Under the pieces are notes generated by a model, which saw only the letters and a program-made list of their open reading frames with translations, was not told the DNA's origin and did not search any database. Both the position numbers and the translations under genes were made by a program. 64,000 bases of DNA from a bacterium (GTDB lineage Bacteria > Verrucomicrobiota > Verrucomicrobiia > Limisphaerales > J093): positions 124,001 through 188,000 of the forward strand of contig JAJXZJ010000064.1 of the NCBI GenBank assembly GCA_021780105.1, in the 5' to 3' direction. Shown here piece by piece: positions 8,304 through 18,403 of the stretch (the stretch's first letter is position 1; each line of letters begins with the position of its first letter).

Positions 8304-10967
8304 ATGAAATCACGATTCACCTGGATGCCACGACTCCATTCCGCCGTGGCAATTTTGCTGGGAACTTCTCTGCTCCTGAACCTCGGCGGCACCCTGGCCG
8401 CGGATCCCAACGCGGCGCCGGCGGTGGCGCCGGATTTGAAGGTGGCGGACCAGTTTCTGCTGGTCATTCCGAAGGCCGGGTTCGGCAAGGATTACCTGTT
8501 CACCGCCTCGCTGATTCCGCAGGCCCAGGCGGCGACGAGCCACGGGCTGGCGGGCAAGATCGTGCGCTTCCAGCTCTTCCCCGACGGCGTGGACATGTAT
8601 GAGTCCACCCAGGGGCTGGTGGTGACGGACGACCTGCCGGCACGGCGCCTGCTGGCGAGCTTCCCCATCGTGCGCCAGGACACGGACGAGGTCGTCATTG
8701 ATTTCAACAAAGGCATGCGCCGGGTGTTCACGCAGGATTGGACGGCAGGCGGCCTGTTGAACCTGGCCGCGCGCGACCGCGTGCTGGAGGTGCCGGAAGG
8801 CCGGGTGTTTGCGATGCGCCAGGAAGGCGGCCGGCTGGTGATTCGCCAGAGTGTCCAGGCGCGCAACCGCGAGGAAGACCAGAACCTCGAAGAACGCTAC
8901 GAGGTGCGCTACTTCATCACGCCCTACCAGCCGGGCGCCTTCGCCGGCAAGGAGCCAAGCAACGTGGACGGCCGTTACACGAAGTTTTTTGAAACCGAGG
9001 GCCACATCGAGCCGGGCACCGGCCGCGTCTCCGCGCGCATCACCCGTTTTGACCTCCACCAGCCGATCGTCTTCTATTATTCCGCGAACACGCCGGCGGA
9101 CTACGTCGAGGCGGTGAAGGACGGCATCCTTTACTGGAACCGCGCCTTCGGCACCAACATCGTTCAAGCGGAGAAGGCGCCGGAAGGCGTCACCGCGCCG
9201 GACGCGGAGCACAACATCATTCAATGGGTGCCGTGGGACAACGCCGGCTTCGCCTACGCGGATGTGTTGCTGGACCCGCTGACCGGCGAGTCCGAACATG
9301 GCCAGGCTTACATCACCAGCGTGTTTGGTTTCCTCGGCAAGGCGCGGGCACGGGTGCTGCTGCGCGAGATGGTGGACTTCGCCGACGCGAAAAAGGATGA
9401 CAAAAAGGGCGCCATGCAGTTCGGCGTGCCATTCTTCAGTTCCGCCCCCTGCTGCCAGGTGGACCCGCGGGCGTTCGCGCGGCAGATGGCGGTCGGCCTG
9501 CAGGAATTGCTGGCCAGCGACGAACTGACTGACGAGGCAGTGCTGCGCGTTTCGCAGGATTACGTCCGCGAAACCGTGTCGCACGAGGTCGGCCACGTCC
9601 TGGGCCTGCGCCACAATTTCGCCGGCAGTCTCGCGGGCACCCTCAACCGGAAGGAACTCGATGACTGGTTCAAGGCTTACCTGGCCGGCAAGCCGCTAGA
9701 CGCCTACACCAACAAGCTCGCGTCCAGTTCGATGATGGAATACACCGTCTTCAAAGGCGCCGTGTTCATCGGCTGGTGGATGCGCACCGTCAAGGAACCG
9801 CTCCCGCACGACCGCGCCGCCATCCGCTGGGGTTATTTCGACAACCCCGAGGCTCGCACCAACAAGCTCCTCTTCGCCACCGACGACGACACCGGCCGTT
9901 ACGGAGACGTGCGCACGTTCGACTACGGCCCGGACCCGGTCGTCAACGCCTACGCCGAGATGGGCCAGATCGTTGACCTGCTGCCGAACAACGTGATCGA
10001 GGCGTTCATCCGCGCCCGCGCACCGCGCAATCCAAACGACCGCTTGCCGCTGGAACAGGTGAACCTGAGCTTCACCGGCTACGCGACCCAACTGGCCCGC
10101 CAGTTCGGCGACCTGCTCTCGTGGTTCAAGGCCGACACCCGGTCGCTGCGCGTCGAAAACCAGTTCGACTTTGTCGGCGACCTCAACCGCAAGGAGCGTC
10201 TCACCGCGCATTGGAAGGCGCTCAACACCCAGATCGAGCAGCTCGGCGGCGTGGACCGCGCGGTGTTCTCCCTTCTGCCGGTGGACCTCAAGCTCGACCT
10301 CAAAGGCGAGCCGGCCGGCGTGCCCGTGGCGCCGCGCCTGAGCGCGACCAATCTAACCGCCCGGCTCGAACGGCTGCTCACCTCGACGAACTATCAGACC
10401 TTCGTCGGTCTCGACGACAAGAAATACAGCTTCACCAAGGAAGATCGCGACCTGATCCTCAAGCGCGGCAAGAAATGTTTTGAGGAGCTGGAACAGGAAG
10501 TCATCAAGCAGGTCTGCCAGCGCCTGGAAAACGCGCCGCGCGACCTTGGCACCGAGGCGAACGGCGAGGTCGCCGACGAGGATATCGTGGCCAAGCTTGA
10601 GCAACGCATCATCGAACTGGCCAGGTTCGTGGTCATGGCCAAGGACGACAGCAAGCACATCAAAGGCAAAGTGGACAAGAGCTACGTGGAGGTGGTGGCG
10701 TTCAAATACGATCAGGACACCCGCCTCGCCGCCGCGAAGGCGCTGAACGAAAAGACCGGCTCATTCAAGGGCTGGGCCACCGAGGCCAAATCCGACTTGA
10801 ACACGGCGTTGAAAAACGAGGTTGAGAGCGCCTTGAATCTCGCCCACTTCAAGGATTTCAAAGTGGCACTCCTCTCGCGCCCGCTCCAGGAATGGTATCA
10901 GGAGCAGCAGGACGTTCTCGCCCTGCTGCCGCCGGCGCCCGGCGCTCCGCCGCTCCCAGCGCGCTGA
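8304..10967 (+). CDS. Zinc-dependent metalloprotease, DUF5117/DUF5118 metzincin type
   Basis: The 887-residue protein has a signal peptide (hydrophobic residues 14-30, ending GTLAA). The zinc site HEVGHVLGLRH starts at about residue 427 and matches the metzincin HExxHxxGxxH pattern. A following SSSMMEY is the Met-turn. The N-terminal half (TRFDLHQPIVFYYSANTP and onward) matches the DUF5117/5118 proteases common in Bacteroidota and Verrucomicrobia. It probably acts in the periplasm or outside the cell. The C-terminal 200 residues are helical and charged and end in a Pro-rich tail. Confidence 0.88.
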   Translation: MKSRFTWMPRLHSAVAILLGTSLLLNLGGTLAADPNAAPAVAPDLKVADQFLLVIPKAGFGKDYLFTASLIPQAQAATSHGLAGKIVRFQLFPDGVDMYESTQGLVVTDDLPARRLLASFPIVRQDTDEVVIDFNKGMRRVFTQDWTAGGLLNLAARDRVLEVPEGRVFAMRQEGGRLVIRQSVQARNREEDQNLEERYEVRYFITPYQPGAFAGKEPSNVDGRYTKFFETEGHIEPGTGRVSARITRFDLHQPIVFYYSANTPADYVEAVKDGILYWNRAFGTNIVQAEKAPEGVTAPDAEHNIIQWVPWDNAGFAYADVLLDPLTGESEHGQAYITSVFGFLGKARARVLLREMVDFADAKKDDKKGAMQFGVPFFSSAPCCQVDPRAFARQMAVGLQELLASDELTDEAVLRVSQDYVRETVSHEVGHVLGLRHNFAGSLAGTLNRKELDDWFKAYLAGKPLDAYTNKLASSSMMEYTVFKGAVFIGWWMRTVKEPLPHDRAAIRWGYFDNPEARTNKLLFATDDDTGRYGDVRTFDYGPDPVVNAYAEMGQIVDLLPNNVIEAFIRARAPRNPNDRLPLEQVNLSFTGYATQLARQFGDLLSWFKADTRSLRVENQFDFVGDLNRKERLTAHWKALNTQIEQLGGVDRAVFSLLPVDLKLDLKGEPAGVPVAPRLSATNLTARLERLLTSTNYQTFVGLDDKKYSFTKEDRDLILKRGKKCFEELEQEVIKQVCQRLENAPRDLGTEANGEVADEDIVAKLEQRIIELARFVVMAKDDSKHIKGKVDKSYVEVVAFKYDQDTRLAAAKALNEKTGSFKGWATEAKSDLNTALKNEVESALNLAHFKDFKVALLSRPLQEWYQEQQDVLALLPPAPGAPPLPAR

Positions 10968-11008
10968 CGACGAACCGCGGCCTGACACGAGCTTTTTGAC
11001 GCCGGTCC

Positions 11009-11036
11009 TCGTCTTCCCGTGCCAGCGGGAAGACGA
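11009..11036 (+). terminator. Strong stem-loop after the metalloprotease gene
   Basis: An 11-bp perfect stem (11009-11019 with 11026-11036) closes a 6-base loop 42 bases after the protease stop. No T-tract follows, so it is either a non-canonical terminator or an RNA-stabilising hairpin. Confidence 0.4.
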
Positions 11037-11228
11037 AGCCAGCCTGGCCTCTGCCGTGCAGCGAGCCAAGCGGGCAATCACGAAGATACAAGCCGCCGAG
11101 GCACACAGACACGGAGGGCACGAATAGCTGTGGATTCAGTTTGTGAACATCCCGGAATCCGTGTCTCTCGACGCCACCGGGTCCGACGGCAAAATCCCCA
11201 CTGCCCCCTTACCCGCCTGACGGACATC

Positions 11229-11245
11229 CTCTCCCAACGGGAGAG
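11229..11245. repeat. Short palindrome CTCTCCC-AAC-GGGAGAG
   Basis: This is a 7-bp perfect inverted repeat with a 3-base loop, set in sequence resembling the dispersed palindromic repeats of high-GC environmental genomes. Its function is unknown. Confidence 0.35.
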
Positions 11246-11598
11246 CGGTCATCGTTTCCGCAACCTCGGTCGTAAGTTCGCGGAGCTCGAAACATCGCTC
11301 TGTGGCATGGGGCCTTGAGATTGGCAATCCACAGACAGAAGCGCGTGCCGGTGGTGTGAACCGACCTGGAACATCAAGGCGATCGCCGGGATGGCGCCGG
11401 GCGGCCGCCCACCGCAAACCGTCTCCGGCTGGCGTGACAGGTGCGCGTCATTCCTGTCCAATGGATATTCCGCACCGCGCGTTGCGGTGCGGCGGGCAAC
11501 TTTCGCGCCCGCCGGGGTTTAACTGGCTGAAAGTCCAAACCGGTCCGCCGGACGTCAGGCATTATTGGCAAACGATCCTCCGGTTGGCAGACAAACGA

Positions 11599-13364
11599 AT
11601 GGCAGCGAAATGGTTCATCAAGCGAAGCCACCGCCACGCGGGCGAATGTGTGGCGGCGCCGGCGTGGGCGTGGGCGACGGCGGCGCTGCTGTGGGTGGCA
11701 GGCTGTAGCACGGGGCATTACCAGAAATCAGCGGACAAGGAGGCTTATCAGGCCATCACGGCCAAAGCGCCCAGGGTGCCGAACATGGAGACGAATTTCA
11801 CCATCGAGCAGACCAACCAGCTTTCGCTCGACGGCCTGCCGGTGACGGGTCAGGCGGCGGATTTCCTCGGCACCGCCGCCGCGGCGGAGGCGGGCGCCCG
11901 GCGCGTTTCGCTGGAGGAGGCGCTGGACATCGCCGTGAAACACAGCCGGAGTTACCAGACCAGCAAGGAGCAGCTTTACCTCTCCGCCCTGTCGCTCACG
12001 CTGGCGCGTTATCAGTTTACGCCAATTTACTCGGCCGGCGGCAACGGCAGTCTCGGCGGTCAGCAGTATTACGCGCCCAGCCAGAGTTTCCAACCAGACC
12101 CGAACAATCCGACCAACTTGATTCCCGTCCTGTCCGACACACTTGCGGAACAAAGCCAGGTGACCGGCCACGGCGTGGTGAACGTGAGCTGGCTGATCCG
12201 CGACATCGGACGCGTGACGGCGGCCTTCACGGCGGATTTTTCCCGGTTTGTCTCCGGTGGGCCGAGCACGCTGGTCGGGTCCCAGCTCGGCGGCACGTTC
12301 ACGCGTCCGCTGCTGCGCAACAACGGATTCAAACAGGAGCAGGAGAACTTGACCCAATCCGAACGCAACCTGCTCTACGCGCTGCGGACATTCACCTTGT
12401 TTCGGAAGAATTTCACGGTGCAGATTGCGACCGCCTATTACGGCGTCCTCGGCGCCCGCGACGCCGTCCGCAACAGCTATCTGAACCGGCAAGGCTCCAA
12501 GATCATGGGCGACCGCACCCGCGCGCTGAGCAAGGAAGGCCGCACGACGCAGGCGGATCTCGGCCGCATTGAACAACAGGAGTTGAGCGCCGAAAGCGCG
12601 TGGATCAACGCGGTCCGTAATTACCAGCAGGCGCTCGACAATTTCAAAATCCAGCTTGGACTGTCCACGGATGCGAAGATCGTGCTCGACGATCACGATC
12701 TGGAGCAGTTGGTCATCCGGCATCCCAACATCAGCCAGGACGACGCCATCCGCGTGGCGCTGGCGGCGCGGCTGGATTACCAGAACGTCCGCGACGAGGC
12801 GGACGACGCCACCCGGCACGTCAAACTCGCCGCCGACAGTCTCAAGACACAGCTTGATCTGGTGGCCGGCGCCGGCATCACCAGCAAACCCAACCAGTCC
12901 TCCGGTTTTCCGGTGCCCCAGCCCGAACTCTACAACTGGAACGCCGGTCTCATCCTGGACCTGCCGCTCGACCGCAAATCCGAACGCAACAACTACCGGG
13001 GCGCGCTCATCTCCGCAGCCCAGTCCTCCCGCGCCGTGGTGCAGCTCGAAGACGACATCAAAAACCAGGTCCGCGACAACCTGCGGGCGCTGGAACAGGC
13101 GAAGCGAAATTACGAGATCAGCGAAATCGGCGTGAAGCTGGCCGAACGCCGCGTGGAGGAGCAAAACCTGCTGGCCGAGCTGGGCCGCGCGCGGGCGCAG
13201 GACCAGGTGGACGCCCAGAATGGCTCATTGATTCCAAGAACCAGCTCACGCAGGCGCTCGTGAGCCACACCATTGCCCGGCTCCAGTTCTGGAACAGCAT
13301 GGGCATCCTCTACATCAAAGACAACGGCCATTGGCAGGAGATTTCCAATGGCAAATCCCAATGA
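11599..13364 (+). CDS. TolC-family outer-membrane efflux lipoprotein, frameshifted near the C terminus
   Basis: The protein begins with a lipoprotein signal (lipobox VAGC, Cys at about residue 36) and continues with the helical OEP/TolC repeats (LEEALDIAVKHSRSYQTSKE, the long second repeat about residues 300-540). It should form the outer-membrane channel for the adaptor and ABC genes downstream. The continuous frame ends at 13263 with a non-family tail. The proper C terminus (DSKNQLTQALVSHTIARL, then QFWNSMGILYI) continues in another frame to the TGA at 13362-13364, so one base appears to be missing near 13220-13230. The true end overlaps the adaptor start by 17 bases, as expected in an operon. 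Confidence 0.8.
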
Positions 13365-15285
13365 CTTTCTCATGCGGTTGCGCCGCCGGCCGCGCTGGCG
13401 CTTCGCAGCGGTTTTGATTCTGGCCGCCCTCGCTTATGTCTATTTTCACCGTGCCGGCCCGGTCGCCAGCAACGGCGTCACCTTCACCGCCCGCCGCGGC
13501 CCGCTCGACATCTCGGTGCTGGAGGGCGGCAGCATCCAGGCGCTGGAATCGCAGGAGATCAAATGCGAAGTCCGCGTCGGCTACAACGGCATCAAGATCC
13601 TCAAAATCGTCGAGGAGGGCTACCAGGTCACCGACGACGACATCCGCACCAACAGGGTGTTGGTGGAACTCGACTCCTCCGACCTGCGCAAGCAGCTCGT
13701 GCAGCAGGAAATTCAATATCAGTCCGCCGCCGCGTCGCTCACGGACGCGCAACAAGGTTACGACATTCAGTTGAACCAAAACCTGAGCGACATCAAGGCT
13801 GCGGAGCAGAAGGTGCGGTTTGCGCAGATGGACTTTGCCAAATTTCTCGGCGACCAGGTGGCGGAGAACATCGTCGGCCAGCTCGGCCTCGAAAGGGAGT
13901 TCGCCGCCGAGGGAACCAATTCGGCCTTGAGTGCAGCAGCCCTGCCGGCCGCCGATCCGGCTTCAACGAACACCTCACCGCAGTCGGCTTTGCCGCCGCC
14001 GGTCGCAACAACTGCTGGCGCCAAAGCTGGAAACGACGACCCGCCGCCCGCCAATCCGGCGGCGGCTGGACCGAAGACCAAGCCGGTGGCGCCGGTTTCA
14101 GCGACCGCAACCGCCGACAGCGAGACGGTTGATTTCATGCCATACGCCAACATGGACAAGCTGGGCGACGGCCAGGCAAAGCAGAAAATCCGCGAACTGG
14201 AGGACGCCCTGCAGGTGGCGCAGAAGGAAGCCGGCCAGGCGGAGTCCACGCTGGCGGGAACCAAACGGCTGTTTGAAAAGGGCTTTGTCACCAAGATTGA
14301 CGAACAGCGGGACGAAATTGCCTACGAAAACGCGCGTCTCAAGGTGCAGACGGCGGCGACCGCGCGCGACCTTTATCTGAAATACGAGTTCACCCGCACC
14401 GCTGAGGAAAACCTTTCCAAGTATGCCGAGGCCGTGCGCGAGTTGAACCGCGCCCGCAAGGCGGCGGTTTCCAAACTCGCCCAGGCGAAGGCCAAGCTCC
14501 GCTCCGCCCAGGGCCAGTATGACGTGCAGTTGCAGCAGCGGAACGAATTCAAGGACCAGATCACCAAGTGCGTCATCACCGCCCAAAAGCCGGGCCTGGT
14601 GGTCTATGGCGGCGGCGGCGACGACATGTTCTTTTACGGCGACCAGGAACGCATTCGCGAGGGCGGCATCGTGCGCGAACGCCAGTCCATCATCACCATC
14701 CCGGACATGACGAAAATGTCGGTGAAGGTGAAGATCCACGAGAGCTACATCAAGAAGGTCAAGAAGGGACAGAAGGCACGCATCACCGTGGATGCTTTCC
14801 CCGATGAAATGCTCGACGGCGAAGTAACCAAGGTCGGCGTCCTGCCCGACTCACAAAACCGCTGGATGAATCCGGACCTCAAGGTTTACCTCACCACGAT
14901 CACGATCAACGGCACGCACGACTGGATCAAGCCCGGCATGAGCGCCAAGGTGGAGATCTTCGTGGACCGCCTGGCGGACGTCGCCTACGTGCCGCTACAG
15001 GCGATGTCACCGCACGAAGGCAAACAAGTGTGCTACGTCGCGTCGGGACGAACACCCGAAATGCGCGAGGTGGAGGCCGGCCAGTTCAACGACGAATTCA
15101 TTGAGATCAAAAAAGGGCTGAAGGAGGGCGAAAAAGTGTTGCTCCACCCGCCGGACTCCGGCCCGCCGGAGGAAGGCATTCCCGGCGGCGGCCGGCTTCC
15201 CGGAGCGAAGCCGGCGGACAAATCGAAGCCCACCCCCGCCACTCCCGCCGCGCCGGCCAAAACCGTGGCCGCCGGCAAGGCTTGA
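13348..15285 (+). CDS. HlyD/MacA-type efflux periplasmic adaptor
   Basis: This 645-residue membrane-fusion protein has one N-terminal anchor (RWRFAAVLILAALAYVYFH), a biotinyl-lipoyl-like hairpin (GVTFTARRGPLDISVLEGG), long coiled-coil segments (about 110-180 and 280-400) and a beta-barrel region (KMSVKVKIHESYIKKVKKGQ). Residues about 195-265 are an Ala/Pro/Thr-rich low-complexity insert inside the coiled-coil hairpin. A Pro/Ala/Lys-rich tail ends the protein. It should bridge the TolC-like channel and the MacB-like permease. The ATG at 13348 was chosen because the anchor follows it. It overlaps the ABC gene by one base. Confidence 0.85.
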   Translation: MANPNDFLMRLRRRPRWRFAAVLILAALAYVYFHRAGPVASNGVTFTARRGPLDISVLEGGSIQALESQEIKCEVRVGYNGIKILKIVEEGYQVTDDDIRTNRVLVELDSSDLRKQLVQQEIQYQSAAASLTDAQQGYDIQLNQNLSDIKAAEQKVRFAQMDFAKFLGDQVAENIVGQLGLEREFAAEGTNSALSAAALPAADPASTNTSPQSALPPPVATTAGAKAGNDDPPPANPAAAGPKTKPVAPVSATATADSETVDFMPYANMDKLGDGQAKQKIRELEDALQVAQKEAGQAESTLAGTKRLFEKGFVTKIDEQRDEIAYENARLKVQTAATARDLYLKYEFTRTAEENLSKYAEAVRELNRARKAAVSKLAQAKAKLRSAQGQYDVQLQQRNEFKDQITKCVITAQKPGLVVYGGGGDDMFFYGDQERIREGGIVRERQSIITIPDMTKMSVKVKIHESYIKKVKKGQKARITVDAFPDEMLDGEVTKVGVLPDSQNRWMNPDLKVYLTTITINGTHDWIKPGMSAKVEIFVDRLADVAYVPLQAMSPHEGKQVCYVASGRTPEMREVEAGQFNDEFIEIKKGLKEGEKVLLHPPDSGPPEEGIPGGGRLPGAKPADKSKPTPATPAAPAKTVAAGKA

Positions 15286-15986
15286 TGCTCACGACGCCTG
15301 TGTCCACGCCCATCGTCCAGTTCGAGGCCGTCAGCAAGACCTACCAGATCGGGCTGGTGACGGTGCCGGTGTTGCGCGAGGTTTCGTTCGCCATCCACGC
15401 CGGTGAATACGTCAGCATCATGGGGCCGTCCGGTTGCGGCAAATCCACCCTGTTGAACCTGCTCGGCTGTCTCGATCGCCCTTCAACCGGCCGCTACTGC
15501 CTCGGCGGCGAGGATGTCTCGCAACTGGACGACGACGCGTTGTCCACCACGCGCGGCACCCGGCTGGGCTTCGTCTTTCAGTCCTACAATTTGATCCAGC
15601 AATTGACGGTGGTGGAAAACATCGAGGTGCCCCTCTATTATCAGGGCCTGCCCGAGCACGAGAGCCGTGCGCGTTCGTGCAGGCTGGCGGAGCGTGTCGG
15701 ACTCGGCCACCGGCTCGAACACAAACCGTTCGAGCTTTCCGGCGGCCAGCAGCAGCGGGTGGCCATCGCCCGCGCCCTGGTCAACGACCCGCTCATCATT
15801 CTGGCGGACGAACCGACCGGGAATCTGGATTCCACGTCCGGCGCGGAAATTCTCGGCCTTTTCGACGAACTGCACCAGCAGGGCAAAACACTGATTCTCG
15901 TCACACACGACCCCACCGTGTCCCGCCACGCGCGCCGCACCATCCGCCTGCACGACGGCCAGGTTGAAAGCGATGTCCGCCACTAG
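15285..15986 (+). CDS. ABC transporter ATP-binding protein, MacB/LolD type
   Basis: The 233-residue ATPase has Walker A GPSGCGKST, a Q-loop in VFQSYNLIQQLTVVEN, the ABC signature LSGGQQQRVAIARAL, Walker B ILADEPTGNLDS and the switch His in LVTHD. This is the MacB/LolD/FtsE subgroup, which drives mechanotransmission rather than transport through the membrane. The ATG at 15285 overlaps the adaptor stop (TGATG), and the gene overlaps the permease start by 14 bases. It is the energy source of the efflux complex. Confidence 0.9.
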   Translation: MLTTPVSTPIVQFEAVSKTYQIGLVTVPVLREVSFAIHAGEYVSIMGPSGCGKSTLLNLLGCLDRPSTGRYCLGGEDVSQLDDDALSTTRGTRLGFVFQSYNLIQQLTVVENIEVPLYYQGLPEHESRARSCRLAERVGLGHRLEHKPFELSGGQQQRVAIARALVNDPLIILADEPTGNLDSTSGAEILGLFDELHQQGKTLILVTHDPTVSRHARRTIRLHDGQVESDVRH

Positions 15987-17292
15987 TTCCATTGCGGCTG
16001 GGCCGGCCAGCGCCCTGCCCTTCACGCACCTGAGCCGTGCCGTGCGGCTGGGCTTCAAAAACCTTTCCTCGCACCGGCTGCGGTCGTTGCTCACGGTGCT
16101 GGGTATCGTCTTTGGTGTCTGCTCGGTCATCGCCATGCTGGCGATCGGCGAAGGCGCGAGCTTTGAGGCGCAGGAACAAATCAAAAACCTCGGCAGCCAG
16201 AACATCATTCTGCGCAGCGTCAAACCGCCGGAGGAACAAAAGGTGTCGGACAAGGGCAGCCAGAGCTACGTCCTCGAATACGGTCTCACCTACCCCGATC
16301 TCCAGCGCATCCAGTCCACCATCCCCGGCGTGACCGTCCTCGTGCCCGAGCGCACCCTCAGCGAATACGTCTGGAACATCAGCCGGCGCGTGGACTGCGA
16401 GATTCAGGCCACCGTCCCGTGGTATCCGGCCATGCGCAACCAGCACGTCGTCCGGGGCCGGTTTTTCAGCGACGAGGAAATGGCCGGCAGCGCGAACGTG
16501 TGCGTGCTGGGCGCCGAGATGGTGCCGGTGTTGTTTCCACTCGAATCGCCGCTTGGCCGGGACGTGCGCGGCGGCGGCGATTACTACCGCGTCATCGGGA
16601 TCATGGCGCCGCAGGGCCGGCGCACCGCGGCGGAAGCGTCGGGCAAAGGCGCCGCCTACCGCATGTTCATCCCGCTGGAAACGGCCAAAACCCGTTACGG
16701 TGAAATCCTGATGAAGCGGCGTTCCGGCAGTTTCGAGGCGGAACGCATCCAGCTTCATGAGGTCACCGTCAAGGTGGCCGGCCCGGAACAGGTGCTGCCC
16801 GTGGCCGACGCCATCAAGGAACTGATGCGGCACAACCACCTGAAGCTGGACTACGAGATCATCGTACCTTTGGAAATGCTCCGGCAGGCCGAGCGCACCA
16901 AGCAGATTTTCAACGTCGTCCTCGGCTCCATCGCCGCCATCTCGCTGCTCGTGGGCGGCATCGGCATCATGAACATCATGCTGGCCAGCGTCACCGAGCG
17001 GACGCGTGAAATCGGCATCCGCCGCGCGCTCGGCGCCAGACGGCGCGACATCGTCACCCAGTTCCTCGTCGAATCCGTCATCCTTTCCGCCGCCGGCGGC
17101 CTGCTGGGCGTCGCGCTGGGCGTCACCATTCCTTGGTTGGTGACGCGTTTCGCGGAAATGCGAACCATCGTCACCTTCTGGTCGCCGATGGTGGCGTTCA
17201 GCATCTCCGCGCTGGTCGGCATCATTTTCGGCATTTATCCCGCGTTCCGCGCCGCCCGCATGGATCCCGTGGAAGCCTTGCGACATGAATAG
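15973..17292 (+). CDS. MacB-type ABC transporter permease (FtsX family)
   Basis: The 439-residue permease has a first transmembrane helix in LLTVLGIVFGVCSVIAMLAI, a large periplasmic MacB_PCD domain (residues about 60-300), and three C-terminal helices around IAAISLLVGGIGIMNIMLAS, VESVILSAAGGLLGVALGV and MVAFSISALVGIIFGIYPA. The RTREIGIRRALGARRRDI coupling segment is characteristic. With the ATPase, adaptor and TolC-like gene it forms a complete MacAB-TolC-like exporter; the cargo is unknown. Confidence 0.9.
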   Translation: MSATSSIAAGPASALPFTHLSRAVRLGFKNLSSHRLRSLLTVLGIVFGVCSVIAMLAIGEGASFEAQEQIKNLGSQNIILRSVKPPEEQKVSDKGSQSYVLEYGLTYPDLQRIQSTIPGVTVLVPERTLSEYVWNISRRVDCEIQATVPWYPAMRNQHVVRGRFFSDEEMAGSANVCVLGAEMVPVLFPLESPLGRDVRGGGDYYRVIGIMAPQGRRTAAEASGKGAAYRMFIPLETAKTRYGEILMKRRSGSFEAERIQLHEVTVKVAGPEQVLPVADAIKELMRHNHLKLDYEIIVPLEMLRQAERTKQIFNVVLGSIAAISLLVGGIGIMNIMLASVTERTREIGIRRALGARRRDIVTQFLVESVILSAAGGLLGVALGVTIPWLVTRFAEMRTIVTFWSPMVAFSISALVGIIFGIYPAFRAARMDPVEALRHE

Positions 17293-17329
17293 ACCCGGGA
17301 ACCCCGGCCACGCGCCCGGCGAATCCGTC

Positions 17330-17357
17330 TTGTCACCCGGCCAAGGCGGTCTAGCAT
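17330..17357 (+). promoter_or_regulatory. Candidate promoter for the nucleoside hydrolase gene
   Basis: TTGTCA at 17330-17335 and TAGCAT at 17352-17357 are 16 bases apart. The start of transcription would fall near 17364, about 58 bases before the ATG at 17422. This is an eye match only. Confidence 0.4.
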
Positions 17358-17421
17358 CCGGCAATTGCCGTCCGCCACGGTCTCGCGGAGGCGTCTGATC
17401 CAGCCCGATGGAAAACATGAT

Positions 17422-18390
17422 ATGAAACGAATCGCGCTCCGCGCCCTGCTCCGCCCGCTTGCACGCTTGGTCGCCGTGCTGGCCATCGGCTTGGTTTTCA
17501 CTGCGCAGGCCGGGAAAATGAAGATCATCCTCGACACCGACATCGGCGGCGACATTGACGACGCCTGGGCGCTGGGGTTCATCCTCTCGCATCCGGAGTT
17601 CGAGCCGCTGGGCGTCACCATCACCGATGGCAACACGCCGGCCCGCGCCCGCATCGCCTGCAAACTGCTGCATTTGACCGGGCGCGACGACATCCCGGTG
17701 GCAGTGGGACGTCAAACCGGCAGCGGCCGGGATTATCAGTTTGCCTGGGCTGAGGATTTCACCGCATTGAAACCGATCGCGCAGCCGGCGGCGGATTTTC
17801 TCGTCGAGACAATCCGGAAGCATCCGGGCGAAGTGACGTTGCTCGCGGTCGGACCGCTGCAAAACGTGGCCGATGCGCTGCGCCGGGAACCAAACCTCGG
17901 CAAGCTGGTCAAGCGCGTGGTCCTGATGAGCGGCAACATCTATCGTAGCGCGTGGAATGAAAAGCCGATCGCCGAATGGAACGTGGTTTCCGCGACCGCC
18001 GACGCCCAGCTCGTTTACGCGGCCGGCCTGCCGCTGACCATTGTGCCGCTGGACGCGACGACGTTGGTGACGTTGAAGGAGGAAGAGCGTGACCGCGTGC
18101 GCAAGTATGATTCGCCGCTGACGCGGTCGCTGGAAACCCTTTACCGGCTCTGGCTCGACAGTCCCGGCGCCCGCATGACGTTGCACGACCAACTGGCCAC
18201 CGCCGAGGCCGCAAGTCCGGGCACGTTTTTCGGCCGGCGGGAAACGTTGCCGTTGATCGTGGACGACCGGGGCTTTACGCGGATTGACCCGGCGCACGGC
18301 AAGCCGGCGGTCGTCTGTCTGGAGCCGAAACGCGACGCGTTTCTGAACTACTACATTGGCCAGCTCACCCGCCAGCATCTTGGACAATAG
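17422..18390 (+). CDS. Secreted inosine-uridine-preferring nucleoside hydrolase family protein
   Basis: This 322-residue protein has a signal peptide (ending FTAQAGKM) and then the Ca-binding N-terminal motif ILDTDIGGDIDDAWAL of the IunH/nucleoside hydrolase fold. EWNVVSATADAQLV supplies the later conserved Asn/Asp region. It should cleave N-glycosidic bonds of nucleosides, here in the periplasm. Secreted relatives are common in Verrucomicrobia, and exact substrates are unknown. The ATG at 17422 was chosen because the signal peptide follows it; the upstream open frame is not family-like. Confidence 0.85.
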   Translation: MKRIALRALLRPLARLVAVLAIGLVFTAQAGKMKIILDTDIGGDIDDAWALGFILSHPEFEPLGVTITDGNTPARARIACKLLHLTGRDDIPVAVGRQTGSGRDYQFAWAEDFTALKPIAQPAADFLVETIRKHPGEVTLLAVGPLQNVADALRREPNLGKLVKRVVLMSGNIYRSAWNEKPIAEWNVVSATADAQLVYAAGLPLTIVPLDATTLVTLKEEERDRVRKYDSPLTRSLETLYRLWLDSPGARMTLHDQLATAEAASPGTFFGRRETLPLIVDDRGFTRIDPAHGKPAVVCLEPKRDAFLNYYIGQLTRQHLGQ

Positions 18391-18403
18391 GCCGCCAACT
18401 TCC

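Larger units (their letters stand above)
10968..11598. other. 631-base gene-free region with hairpins
   Basis: This gap lies between the protease and the efflux operon. It contains two clear hairpins (listed separately) and GC-rich text with no domain-like reading frame. An open frame reaches upstream of the TolC-like gene to 11302, but the residues before 11599 look non-coding. It is likely a mix of decayed sequence and operon leader. Confidence 0.5.
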
